NCBI RefSeq assembly: GCF_002943105.1
Contig: NZ_PTPZ01000006.1
Span: 62,001-126,000, forward strand
Direction: 5' to 3'
DNA from: Cloacibacterium normanense
GTDB lineage: Bacteria; Bacteroidota; Bacteroidia; Flavobacteriales; Weeksellaceae
DNA: 64,000 bases
The notes below the pieces were generated by a model. The model made no database searches. It saw nothing but the letters and a program-made list of their open reading frames with translations, and was not told the DNA's origin. Numbering within the stretch: position 1 is the first letter of the stretch; every line of letters starts with the position of its first letter. The position numbers were made by a program, and so were the translations under genes. Shown piece after piece: positions 40,773 through 47,724 of the stretch.

Positions 40773-41930
40773 ATGTTTGCTCAAGTTACCCTTCAGGATT
40801 GGGAAAATCTGGTCAAAAAACAATTGAAAACAGAAGATATTTATGCCGTTCTTACCAAAGAAAACTTGGAAGGCATTTCTGTAAAACCTTATTATGCCGA
40901 CACTGATTTTGTCTTAAAAAACCTTCCAAAAGTAGAAGAATCTACGCATTTGGTTGCTAAATATCAAGATAATTTAGAAGAACATGCTTATGCGTTTTTA
41001 CTTGAGCATAATGTAGAACATTTGACCGAAAAAACGCTTTTCGTGGCCAATAAAGATTTGGCAGGACACATTTCTCTTGCAGATGATAATCAATATATTT
41101 CTTTGATAAATGTTTTTGAAAATCAAGAAATTAACACGCAATTAGCGGAAGAATTATTATCTAAAAATTTCAAAAGAAATATTGCGGTAGATACTACTTT
41201 CTATCAAAATGCTGGAGCTTCTATCACGCAACAATTGGCTTTAGCATTAGCAAAAGCAAAAGATTTGGCAGAAGTTTTTGGAGCTGAAATTTTAGAAAAA
41301 TTGGTTTTCAAATTTGCAGTAGGGGGAAATTATTTCTTTGAAATTGCAAAAATCAGAGCTTTTAAAATCCTTTTCAATCAACTTTCTAAAGAATTCGGAC
41401 TAGACAGCATTCCTTACATTTTCACAGAAACTTCTCTAAGAAATAAAGCTAAAAACGACGAAGAAAATAACCTTATTCGTTCTACGCTAGAACTTTCCGC
41501 TGCTATGATTGCTGGTTCTGATGCGGTTTATAGCAATGATTTTAAAGTACAAAATTCTAATTCACTTTCAGAGGAAATTTCATTTAAACAACAAATTGTT
41601 TTGGCATACGAAAGTATTATTAATGTTTTTGACGATGCTGCCAACGGAAGTTATTATATTGAAGAAATTACCCATCAATTTGCAGAAAACGCTTGGAAAT
41701 TATTCTTAGAAATCGAAAATTCTGGTGGTTTTATAGAAAATCTAAAATCTGGAAAAATTGCTGAAATGATCTATCAACAGGCAATTGCAGAACAAAATTG
41801 GGTAGAAGAAGGGAAAATAAAACTCATTGGTGTAAATCTTTATCCAAAACTAGAAAAAACCAAATCTGTAGAACAACTTTATAATCCTCAGGAAATAAAA
41901 CCAGTAAGATGGGCTGAAATGTTTGAGTAA
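40773..41930 (+). CDS. mutA: Methylmalonyl-CoA mutase small subunit
   Basis: 385 residues. The N-terminus DWENLVKKQLKTEDIYAVLTK...GISVKPYYAD and the central VDTTFYQNAGASITQQLALALAKAKDLAEVFG follow the substrate-domain (TIM barrel) pattern of the mutase, without a B12-binding domain. It pairs with the large catalytic subunit to convert succinyl-CoA and methylmalonyl-CoA. In many Bacteroidetes the large-subunit gene follows directly. Here a GxxExxY element comes next and the large subunit is not in the window. Confidence 0.9.
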   Translation: MFAQVTLQDWENLVKKQLKTEDIYAVLTKENLEGISVKPYYADTDFVLKNLPKVEESTHLVAKYQDNLEEHAYAFLLEHNVEHLTEKTLFVANKDLAGHISLADDNQYISLINVFENQEINTQLAEELLSKNFKRNIAVDTTFYQNAGASITQQLALALAKAKDLAEVFGAEILEKLVFKFAVGGNYFFEIAKIRAFKILFNQLSKEFGLDSIPYIFTETSLRNKAKNDEENNLIRSTLELSAAMIAGSDAVYSNDFKVQNSNSLSEEISFKQQIVLAYESIINVFDDAANGSYYIEEITHQFAENAWKLFLEIENSGGFIENLKSGKIAEMIYQQAIAEQNWVEEGKIKLIGVNLYPKLEKTKSVEQLYNPQEIKPVRWAEMFE

Positions 41931-41932
41931 TC

Positions 41933-42488
41933 GCCACTAATGCACGAATATTTTTTAAAAAAAAATTGTTTTTAATTCCACTAATTCACAAATTGAAAAA
42001 CTAATATATGGGTATCATTCATAAGGATGAGTCATATCAAATTATTGGAATTTGTATGGAAGTTCACAATAATTTGGGAGCAGGTTTTTCAGAAATTGTT
42101 TATAAAGATGCTTTGGAATTAGAATTCAAGAATGCTAAAATTGAATACTCTAGAGAAAAAGAATATGCAGTAAACTACAAAGGCATTATCCTTTCTCATA
42201 AATTTTATGCAGATTTTGTCATATTTGATAAAATTATACTTGAAGTTAAAGGGAAAAATAAAATAGTTGATGAAGATATTGCACAATGTATTAATTATTT
42301 AAAAGTATCTGGAAATAATTTGGCTCTTTTGGTAAATTTTGGCGAACCAAAACTTAATTATAAAAGAATAGTTCTTTAGTCAAAATTTATTATAAAAATC
42401 AAATAAATTAAATATAATTTGCGCATTTGTGGCATAAAAAATAAACTTTGAATCAAGAAAAATTAAATAAAATTCGTGTATTCGTGGC
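41933..42488. mobile_element. GxxExxY element B with inverted word repeats (candidate)
   Basis: 556 bp, nearly the same length as element A. Four copies of a 17-base word gCCACnAATnCaCrAAT are present: 41933-41949 and 41977-41993 on the plus strand, 42417-42433 and 42472-42488 on the minus strand, facing the first pair. The enclosed gene is a GxxExxY homologue. The right outer copy lies inside the first codons of the methyltransferase gene. The words are unrelated to those of element A although the plan is the same. Confidence 0.6.
42008..42379 (+). CDS. GxxExxY protein (PDDEXK_3 family)
   Basis: 123 residues. GFSEIVY (Gly26, Glu29, Tyr32) gives the family motif, and FYADFVIFDKIILEVKG supplies Asp69, Glu79 and Lys81 of a PD-(D/E)XK-like site. 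By eye it is only distantly similar to the other copy at 36.8 kb (shared VH/IH-NLGAG/KFGAG, VYxxxL, I-LE-K, LALLVNFG/LGLILNFR). The two are therefore not recent duplicates, although both sit in elements of the same layout. The function is unknown; a nuclease activity is suggested by the fold. Confidence 0.9.
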   Translation: MGIIHKDESYQIIGICMEVHNNLGAGFSEIVYKDALELEFKNAKIEYSREKEYAVNYKGIILSHKFYADFVIFDKIILEVKGKNKIVDEDIAQCINYLKVSGNNLALLVNFGEPKLNYKRIVL

Positions 42489-43599
42489 AAAATATAAAGA
42501 TGCAGATTTGCATTCTTTGTTATTGAAAAAATCTCCATTTCCTGAGGTTTCTATACAAGAATTGGTTCAGCAAATCAAAGGTAGAAAAGTAGCAGAGAAA
42601 AAGTTTCCTTTTTTGAATCAAGAAAACATTATTTTCCCGCCAAATCTTAATCTAGAACAGGCTTCATCACAAGACACCGCAGACTTCAAAAAACAGTTTT
42701 TTAAAGGGAAAAAATTCATTGATTTAACTTGTGGTTTTGGAATTGACGCTTATTTTTTTTCTCAAAATTTTGAAGAAATTACTTTAATAGAGCAGAATAC
42801 AGAGCTTTTGGACATCGTAAAACACAATTGGGAAGTTCTCGGAAGAAAAGCGAATTTCATTAACCAAAAATTAGAAGATTTTCTAGAAAACAATTCGGAT
42901 AAATTTGATTTGATTTACTTAGACCCTGCAAGAAGAGATAATCATAACAGAAAAGTATTTCTTTTAGAGGATTTGTCGCCTAATATTATTGAAATTCAAG
43001 AGCATTTAAGTGACATTTCACCTGAAATTTTAATAAAACTGTCACCGCTGATTGATATTCAGCATTTGGTTTCTTCGCTTCAAAATATTCATAAAATATG
43101 GATTATTGCGGTCAAAAATGAAGTAAAAGAAGTTTTGGTTTATCTCAAGAAAACAGAAAATCAACCAGAAATCTTCTGCATCAATTTACAATCTTCAGAA
43201 CCTGAATTTCACTTTAATTTAGATGATGAAAAACATTGTAAATCAGAATTTTCAATTCCAAAAAAATATATTTACATTCCAAATAATTCCGTATTAAAAT
43301 CTGGAGCTTTTAATTTAGTTTCAGAGAAATTTGGTTTGAGAAAATTACATCAGAACACACATATTTATACTTCCGAAGAAAAGATAGAATATTTCCCTGG
43401 AAGAATTTTTGAGACAGAAGAAATCAATTCAAAAGCGATTAAAAAGGGTGAACAATTTAATATCATCACCAAAAATTTCCCTTTAAAACCTGAAGAAATC
43501 AAGAAAAAATACAAAATAAAAGACGGAGGAAACCAATACCTTATCGCGGTAAAATCTCTTTCTGGAAATCATTTCCTAGTAGGAAAACTTCTTGATTAA
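42448..43599 (+). CDS. Class I SAM-dependent methyltransferase, THUMP-like
   Basis: 383 residues. The SAM motif is FIDLTCGFGIDAYFFSQ (about 90-106), then EEITLIEQN, and the catalytic-type LIYLDPARRDNHNRKVFLLEDLSPN (about 152-176). A C-terminal THUMP-like segment ends NQYLIAVKSLSGNHFLV. The target is probably a nucleic acid, unknown in detail. There is no in-frame ATG near the start; TTG 42448 is used. Residues IRVFVAK at positions 9-15 are encoded by the right end of GxxExxY element B, so the N-terminus may have been remodelled by that element. Confidence 0.85.
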   Translation: MNQEKLNKIRVFVAKYKDADLHSLLLKKSPFPEVSIQELVQQIKGRKVAEKKFPFLNQENIIFPPNLNLEQASSQDTADFKKQFFKGKKFIDLTCGFGIDAYFFSQNFEEITLIEQNTELLDIVKHNWEVLGRKANFINQKLEDFLENNSDKFDLIYLDPARRDNHNRKVFLLEDLSPNIIEIQEHLSDISPEILIKLSPLIDIQHLVSSLQNIHKIWIIAVKNEVKEVLVYLKKTENQPEIFCINLQSSEPEFHFNLDDEKHCKSEFSIPKKYIYIPNNSVLKSGAFNLVSEKFGLRKLHQNTHIYTSEEKIEYFPGRIFETEEINSKAIKKGEQFNIITKNFPLKPEEIKKKYKIKDGGNQYLIAVKSLSGNHFLVGKLLD

Positions 43600-43616
43600 G
43601 AAAATTTTAAGTTTTT

Positions 43617-43647
43617 TTTGTGGTAAACTCAATATTTCTTACTTTTG
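43617..43647 (+). promoter_or_regulatory. Promoter of the small lipoprotein gene
   Basis: TTTG (43617-43620), 19 bases, then TACTTTTG (43640-43647): an exact match to the Bacteroidetes consensus in both boxes and in spacing. Leader about 25 bases. Confidence 0.8.
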
Positions 43648-43676
43648 GAAAAATTTATAAACGTAATAATTTAGAT

Positions 43677-43898
43677 ATGAAAAAATTGGTATTTGCTGTA
43701 GCTGCAGCGTCTTTTTTAGTTTCTTGTGGTTTACCTGAAGGAGGAAACAAGGGAGTTTTGAAAAAAACTGAAGATGTAGTAAGATATGACGATGAAAATG
43801 CTGAAGCGCCTACTTACAAAGAAAAAACAGACTCTGCTACTGTAGTAGAACAACCAGCTGCAGCAGAAGTTAAGGTAGATAGCACTGCAAAAAAATAA
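43677..43898 (+). CDS. Very small lipoprotein
   Basis: 73 residues from ATG 43677. The start gives a lipoprotein signal peptide MKKLVFAVAAASFLVSC; the frame upstream to 43620 lies in the promoter and is rejected. The mature part is about 55 residues, acidic and Ala/Val-rich with no fold evident (EAPTYKEKTDSATVVEQPAA). It has its own promoter and terminator, so it may be abundant. Function unknown. Confidence 0.75.
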   Translation: MKKLVFAVAAASFLVSCGLPEGGNKGVLKKTEDVVRYDDENAEAPTYKEKTDSATVVEQPAAAEVKVDSTAKK

Positions 43899-43920
43899 GA
43901 TATTTTCTCATACAAAATAC

Positions 43921-43948
43921 ATGTCTTGCAATTGCGAGACATTTTTTA
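43921..43948 (+). terminator. Terminator overlapping the next promoter
   Basis: Arms ATGTCTTGC (43921-43929) and GCGAGACAT (43934-43942) with an AATT loop, followed by TTTTTT. Confidence 0.85.
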
Positions 43949-43954
43949 TATTTA
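43926..43954 (+). promoter_or_regulatory. Promoter of the dipeptidase gene inside the terminator
   Basis: TTG (43926-43928) lies in the left arm of the terminator hairpin. After 18 bases TATATTTA (43947-43954) follows the T run; ATG is 17 bases further. Confidence 0.5.
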
Positions 43955-43970
43955 CTAAAATTTTAAAACA

Positions 43971-45353
43971 ATGTCGGACACACAAAGTTATATCCAACAA
44001 AACAAGCAACGTTTTCTAGACGAATTGATAGAATTATTGAAGATTGCTTCTATTTCTGCAGACCCAGCTTACAATCAAGATGTGCTCAATTGTGCTGATG
44101 CTGTGGCAAAACACCTTGCCAATGCAGGAGCAGATCAAGTAGAAATCTGCGAAACCAAAGGTTATCCTGTGGTTTATGGTGAAAAAATCATCAATCCAGA
44201 ATTACCAACTGTTTTAGTCTATGGTCACTATGATGTTCAACCTGCAGATCCATTAGAATTGTGGGAAAGCGGACCATTTGAACCAGTGGTTAAAAAGACA
44301 GAACTTCATCCAGAAGGTGCGATTTTTGCAAGAGGAAGTGCAGATGATAAAGGCCAATTCTTCATGCACGTAAAAGCTTTTGAAGCAATGATGAAAACCA
44401 ATTCTCTACCTTGTAATATTAAATTCATTATTGAAGGAGAAGAAGAAGTAGGTTCTGTAAGTTTAGCTGGATTTTTAGAAGAAAATAAAGAAAAACTTTC
44501 TTGTGATGTTATCTTAATTTCAGACACGCATATTTATTCTAACGAACAACCAACGGTGACTACTGGTCTTAGAGGTTTAAGTTATATGGAAGTAGAAGTA
44601 GAAGGTCCGAACAGAGATTTACACTCGGGATTATATGGTGGTGCTGTTCCTAATCCAATTAATGTTTTAGCCGAAATGATTGCTAAACTTCATGATGAAG
44701 AAGGGAGAATTACCATTGATGGTTTTTATGATAATGTAGAAATCGTTTCTGCGGAAGACAGAGCAGAAATGAATAAATTAAAAGACAACCCAGAAGAATT
44801 CAAAAAATCAATTGGATTAAGTGGAGTAGAAGGTGAAACTGGTTATACTACCCTAGAGAGAACTTCTATAAGACCAACTCTTGATGTAAACGGAATTTGG
44901 GGAGGATATACAGGTGAAGGCGCTAAAACCGTCATTCCTAGTAAAGCATTTGCTAAAATTTCTATGAGATTGGTTCCTTATCAAACAGACGAAGAAATTA
45001 CTGAAAAATTCACGAAATATTTTGAAAAAATAGCTCCAGCTTCTGTTAAGGTAAAAGTTACGCCTCATCACGGTGGAATGCCTTACGTTTTACAAAGCAA
45101 TACCAAAGAATTCCAAGCGGCCAAAAAAGCGATGGAAAAAGCCTTTGGTAAAGAAGTTTTACCATATAGAAGTGGCGGAAGTATTCCTATTACTTCTCTT
45201 TTTGAGAAAATTTTAGGAGCAAAATCAGTTTTAATGGGCTTTGGTTTAGATTCTGATGCGATTCACTCGCCAAATGAACACTACGGATTGTATAATTTCT
45301 ACAAAGGAATAGAAAGTATTCCATATTTCTTTGAATTTTATACTCAACAATAA
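43971..45353 (+). CDS. M20 family dipeptidase
   Basis: 460 residues, full length. Metal-site motifs: VLVYGHYDVQPADPLELW (His and Asp ligands, about 83-100), FARGSADDKGQFFMH, IEGEEEVGSVSL (catalytic Glu and ligand), and SDTHIYSNEQPTVTTGLRG. The dimerisation domain occupies about 215-370 and the last His ligand is in SDAIHSPNEHYGLYN. It hydrolyses dipeptides in the cytoplasm. A terminator follows. Confidence 0.92.
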   Translation: MSDTQSYIQQNKQRFLDELIELLKIASISADPAYNQDVLNCADAVAKHLANAGADQVEICETKGYPVVYGEKIINPELPTVLVYGHYDVQPADPLELWESGPFEPVVKKTELHPEGAIFARGSADDKGQFFMHVKAFEAMMKTNSLPCNIKFIIEGEEEVGSVSLAGFLEENKEKLSCDVILISDTHIYSNEQPTVTTGLRGLSYMEVEVEGPNRDLHSGLYGGAVPNPINVLAEMIAKLHDEEGRITIDGFYDNVEIVSAEDRAEMNKLKDNPEEFKKSIGLSGVEGETGYTTLERTSIRPTLDVNGIWGGYTGEGAKTVIPSKAFAKISMRLVPYQTDEEITEKFTKYFEKIAPASVKVKVTPHHGGMPYVLQSNTKEFQAAKKAMEKAFGKEVLPYRSGGSIPITSLFEKILGAKSVLMGFGLDSDAIHSPNEHYGLYNFYKGIESIPYFFEFYTQQ

Positions 45354-45363
45354 ATTTTAAGTT

Positions 45364-45396
45364 AATCCTCAGTCGAAAAGATTGAGGATTTTTTAT
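45364..45396 (+). terminator. Rho-independent terminator after the dipeptidase gene
   Basis: Arms AATCCTCA (45364-45371) and TGAGGATT (45383-45390) followed by T residues. Confidence 0.85.
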
Positions 45397-45511
45397 TTCT
45401 GGTTAAAATTTGAGAATTAACTCCACTTTTTTGGGAAAGAAAAAACAATTAATTTGTGGTAATTTTTAATGATTTCAAAAATTATTTCCGAAATAAAATC
45501 TCAAAATTTCC

Positions 45512-45539
45512 TTTGTTTCAGGCAATTATCGTATATTTA
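45512..45539 (+). promoter_or_regulatory. Candidate promoter of etfBA
   Basis: TTTG (45512-45515), 16 bases, then TATATTTA (45532-45539). The gene-free stretch 45397-45717 otherwise holds only the operator at 45566. A small open frame at 45469-45675 lacks coding features. Confidence 0.45.
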
Positions 45540-45565
45540 TGCATTGAATATAAATATTTTTAGAG

Positions 45566-45583
45566 TATTATGCATGCATAATA
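45566..45583. promoter_or_regulatory. Operator upstream of etfBA, same core as the fad operators
   Basis: TATTATGCA-TGCATAATA is a perfect 18-bp palindrome. Its core TATGCATGCATA differs from the fad operators (TATGCGTGCATA) at one base. It lies about 26 bases downstream of the candidate -7 box. Confidence 0.75.
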
Positions 45584-45717
45584 TATTTTTATTTAAATTA
45601 GCAAACATTCAAATAAGAAAAATTGAACCTTATGAAATCGCCGTGATTACCAAAACTAATTATAATGATGAATGAGCGATTGCATATGACCTTAAAAAAA
45701 ACAATAAAATTCTACAT

Positions 45718-46464
45718 ATGAAAATATTAGTTTGTATTAGTAGTGTTCCAGATACTACTTCTAAAATTAACTTTACTGCAGATAAATCTGCTTTTGACAA
45801 AAACGGAATTCAGTGGGTAATTAATCCTTACGACGAATTTGCTCTTACAAAAGCTGTAAAATTACAAGAATCTCAAGGCGCTACAGTGACCATCGCTACT
45901 GTAGGTGACGCTGCCACTGAAGCTGTAATGAGAAAAGCTCTTGCTATCGGTGCAAATGACGCAATAAGAGTAAACGCTGAACCAAAAGACAGTATTACCG
46001 TAGCTAAAGAATTGGCTAAAATTGTAGAAGAAGGTGGTTATGACTTGGTACTTTGCGGTAAAGAATCTATTGATTATAATGGTGCTGCAGTTCCAGCAAT
46101 GATTGCTCAATTACTTAATAGACCTTTCGTAAACGCTTGCGTAGGTTTAGAAGTAAACGGTGCAGAAGCTACTGCAGTGAGAGAAATTGAGGGAGGAAAA
46201 GAAACTTTAACTGTAAAAATTCCTGCTGTAATCGCTGGTCAAAAAGGTATGGTAGAAGAAAAAGACCTTATTATTCCTAACATGAGAGGAATTATGTCTG
46301 CTAGAACTAAACCTTTAACCGTAAAAGAACCAACTGAAACTGATGTTAAAGTAAGTGCAGTATCTTTTGATGCTGTTCCGGCAAGAGCTCAAGTAAAACT
46401 AGTTTCTGCGGATAATCTAGACGAATTGGTAAGATTACTTCACGAAGAAGCAAAAGTTATTTAA
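45718..46464 (+). CDS. etfB: Electron transfer flavoprotein subunit beta
   Basis: 248 residues. The N-terminus MKILVCISSVPDT, followed by WVINPYDEFALTKAVKLQES, is typical of EtfB, as are DLVLCGKESIDYNGAAVPAMIAQLL and the C-terminal KGMVEEKDLIIPNMRGIMSARTKPL. It binds AMP and contacts acyl-CoA dehydrogenases, several of which are encoded in this window. Together with EtfA it takes electrons to the quinone pool. A palindromic operator shared with the fad operon is found 135 bases upstream of its start. Confidence 0.95.
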   Translation: MKILVCISSVPDTTSKINFTADKSAFDKNGIQWVINPYDEFALTKAVKLQESQGATVTIATVGDAATEAVMRKALAIGANDAIRVNAEPKDSITVAKELAKIVEEGGYDLVLCGKESIDYNGAAVPAMIAQLLNRPFVNACVGLEVNGAEATAVREIEGGKETLTVKIPAVIAGQKGMVEEKDLIIPNMRGIMSARTKPLTVKEPTETDVKVSAVSFDAVPARAQVKLVSADNLDELVRLLHEEAKVI

Positions 46465-46479
46465 CAAATTATTAATCTA

Positions 46480-46540
46480 TTTGAAATTTGAAATTTGAAA
46501 TTCAAAAAATCTCAAATCTTAAATCTCAAATCTCAAATCT
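46480..46540. repeat. Inverted sets of 7-bp words between etfB and etfA
   Basis: Left: TTTGAAA three times in tandem plus TT (46480-46502). Right: AAATCTC, AAATCTT, AAATCTC, AAATCTC, AAATCT (46507-46540), which on the minus strand read as GAGATTT words. The two sets are inverted relative to each other (GAAATTT against GAGATTT). Confidence 0.85.
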
Positions 46541-46549
46541 TTTTAAATT

Positions 46550-47497
46550 ATGTCAATTTTTGTATATACCGAAAATATTTCAGGAGCATATAAAAAAGCA
46601 GCTCTAGAAGCTGTTTCTTACGCAAAAACAGTTGCAGATATGTCTGGAACTGATGTAGTAGCGGTAAGCATTAATCCTACAGATGCTGCAGATGTTCTTT
46701 ACAAATACGGAGCTTCTAAAGTGGTCACTCTAAAAAGTGACGCACTTAAAAGTTTCAACCCAAAAGCTTATGCAGAAGCTCTTGCTACTGTAGTAGATGG
46801 AGTAGTAGTTTTTCCGCATTCTACAGATGCTAGTTCTGTAGCTCCTATGCTTGCTGTGATTAAAAACGCTTCATTATTAACTAATGTAGTTTCTGCTCCA
46901 GTTGCTGTTTCTCCATTCGAAGCGAAGAGAAAATCTTTCTCTGGAAAAGCTTTTATGGATGCTAAAGCTCATGGTGAAAATGTAGTGGTTACTGTTTCTC
47001 AAAACTCTTTCGGAGTAAAAGAAAATCCAGTAGCAGGTTCTGAAGAAGTAAAAGAAGTTTCTGTTTCTGCAGAAGGTCTTACAGTAGTGAACCAAGAAAA
47101 ATCTTCAGGAAAATTAGACCTTAAAGAAGCTGAAGTTGTAGTTTCTGCAGGTAGAGGGATGAAAGGTCCTGAAAACTGGGGAATGATTGAAGAATTAGCT
47201 AATGTTTTAGGTGCAGCTACTGCTTGTTCTAAACCAGTTTCTGATATCGGTTGGAGATCTCACTCAGAACACGTAGGACAAACCGGTAAAGCCATTGCTC
47301 CTAATTTATACATAGCAGTAGGTATTTCTGGTGCTATTCAGCACTTGGCTGGTGTAAACTCTTCTAAAACCATCGTAGTGATTAATAATGATGCAGAAGC
47401 ACCATTCTTTAAATCTGCTGATTATGGAGTAGTAGGAGATGCTTTCCAAATTATTCCTGCACTAACAGAAAAAATTAAAGCATTAAAAGGACACTAA
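46550..47497 (+). CDS. etfA: Electron transfer flavoprotein subunit alpha
   Basis: 315 residues. The FAD-binding C-terminal half is clear: SAGRGMKGPENWGMIEELANVLGAATACSKPVSDIGW (about 200-235), HVGQTGKAIAPNLYIAVGISGAIQHLAGV, and INNDAEAPFFKSADYGVVGDAFQIIPAL. With EtfB it forms the soluble flavoprotein that accepts electrons from acyl-CoA dehydrogenases. The 85-base gap to etfB holds word repeats, yet the pair is surely one operon. Confidence 0.96.
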   Translation: MSIFVYTENISGAYKKAALEAVSYAKTVADMSGTDVVAVSINPTDAADVLYKYGASKVVTLKSDALKSFNPKAYAEALATVVDGVVVFPHSTDASSVAPMLAVIKNASLLTNVVSAPVAVSPFEAKRKSFSGKAFMDAKAHGENVVVTVSQNSFGVKENPVAGSEEVKEVSVSAEGLTVVNQEKSSGKLDLKEAEVVVSAGRGMKGPENWGMIEELANVLGAATACSKPVSDIGWRSHSEHVGQTGKAIAPNLYIAVGISGAIQHLAGVNSSKTIVVINNDAEAPFFKSADYGVVGDAFQIIPALTEKIKALKGH

Positions 47498-47521
47498 AAT
47501 ATCATCCTTTTTAAAAATATC

Positions 47522-47550
47522 AATCCGAGATTTTTATCTCGGATTTTTTT
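47522..47550 (+). terminator. Rho-independent terminator after etfA
   Basis: Arms AATCCGAGAT (47522-47531) and ATCTCGGATT (47536-47545) with T run. Confidence 0.9.
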
Positions 47551-47677
47551 GTCGTTGCAGAAGCCAAAATTTTTTATTTCTTTTGAAGAATAAATGAATT
47601 TCTCATTATATAAAAAGTAAAACCAATTTTATCATCAAAACTTGTGAAATAAATCATCTGAAGGCAGTGATAAAATT

Positions 47678-47711
47678 TTAAATATCAAATGTTAAATTTT
47701 AAAAATTAAAG
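47678..47711. repeat. Tandem 7-bp words upstream of the bifunctional nuclease gene
   Basis: TTAAATA, TCAAATG, TTAAATT, TTAAAAA and TTAAAG run in a 7-base period directly up to the -7 box at 47712. AT-rich, so chance periodicity is possible. Confidence 0.5.
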
Positions 47712-47719
47712 TATATTTG
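47712..47719 (+). promoter_or_regulatory. -7 box giving a probably leaderless transcript
   Basis: TATATTTG is an exact match and ends 5 bases before ATG 47725, so transcription should begin at the start codon. Confidence 0.6.
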
Positions 47720-47724
47720 TATTC

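Noticed and set aside
45469-45675. Open frame of 68 codons upstream of etfB
   Set aside because: It runs through the candidate promoter and the palindromic operator, has no protein-like pattern or signal peptide, and no start context. The region is better explained as control DNA.
46480-46540. CRISPR or riboswitch in the etfB-etfA gap
   Set aside because: Units are only 7 bp and contiguous; no aptamer-like conserved core is visible.
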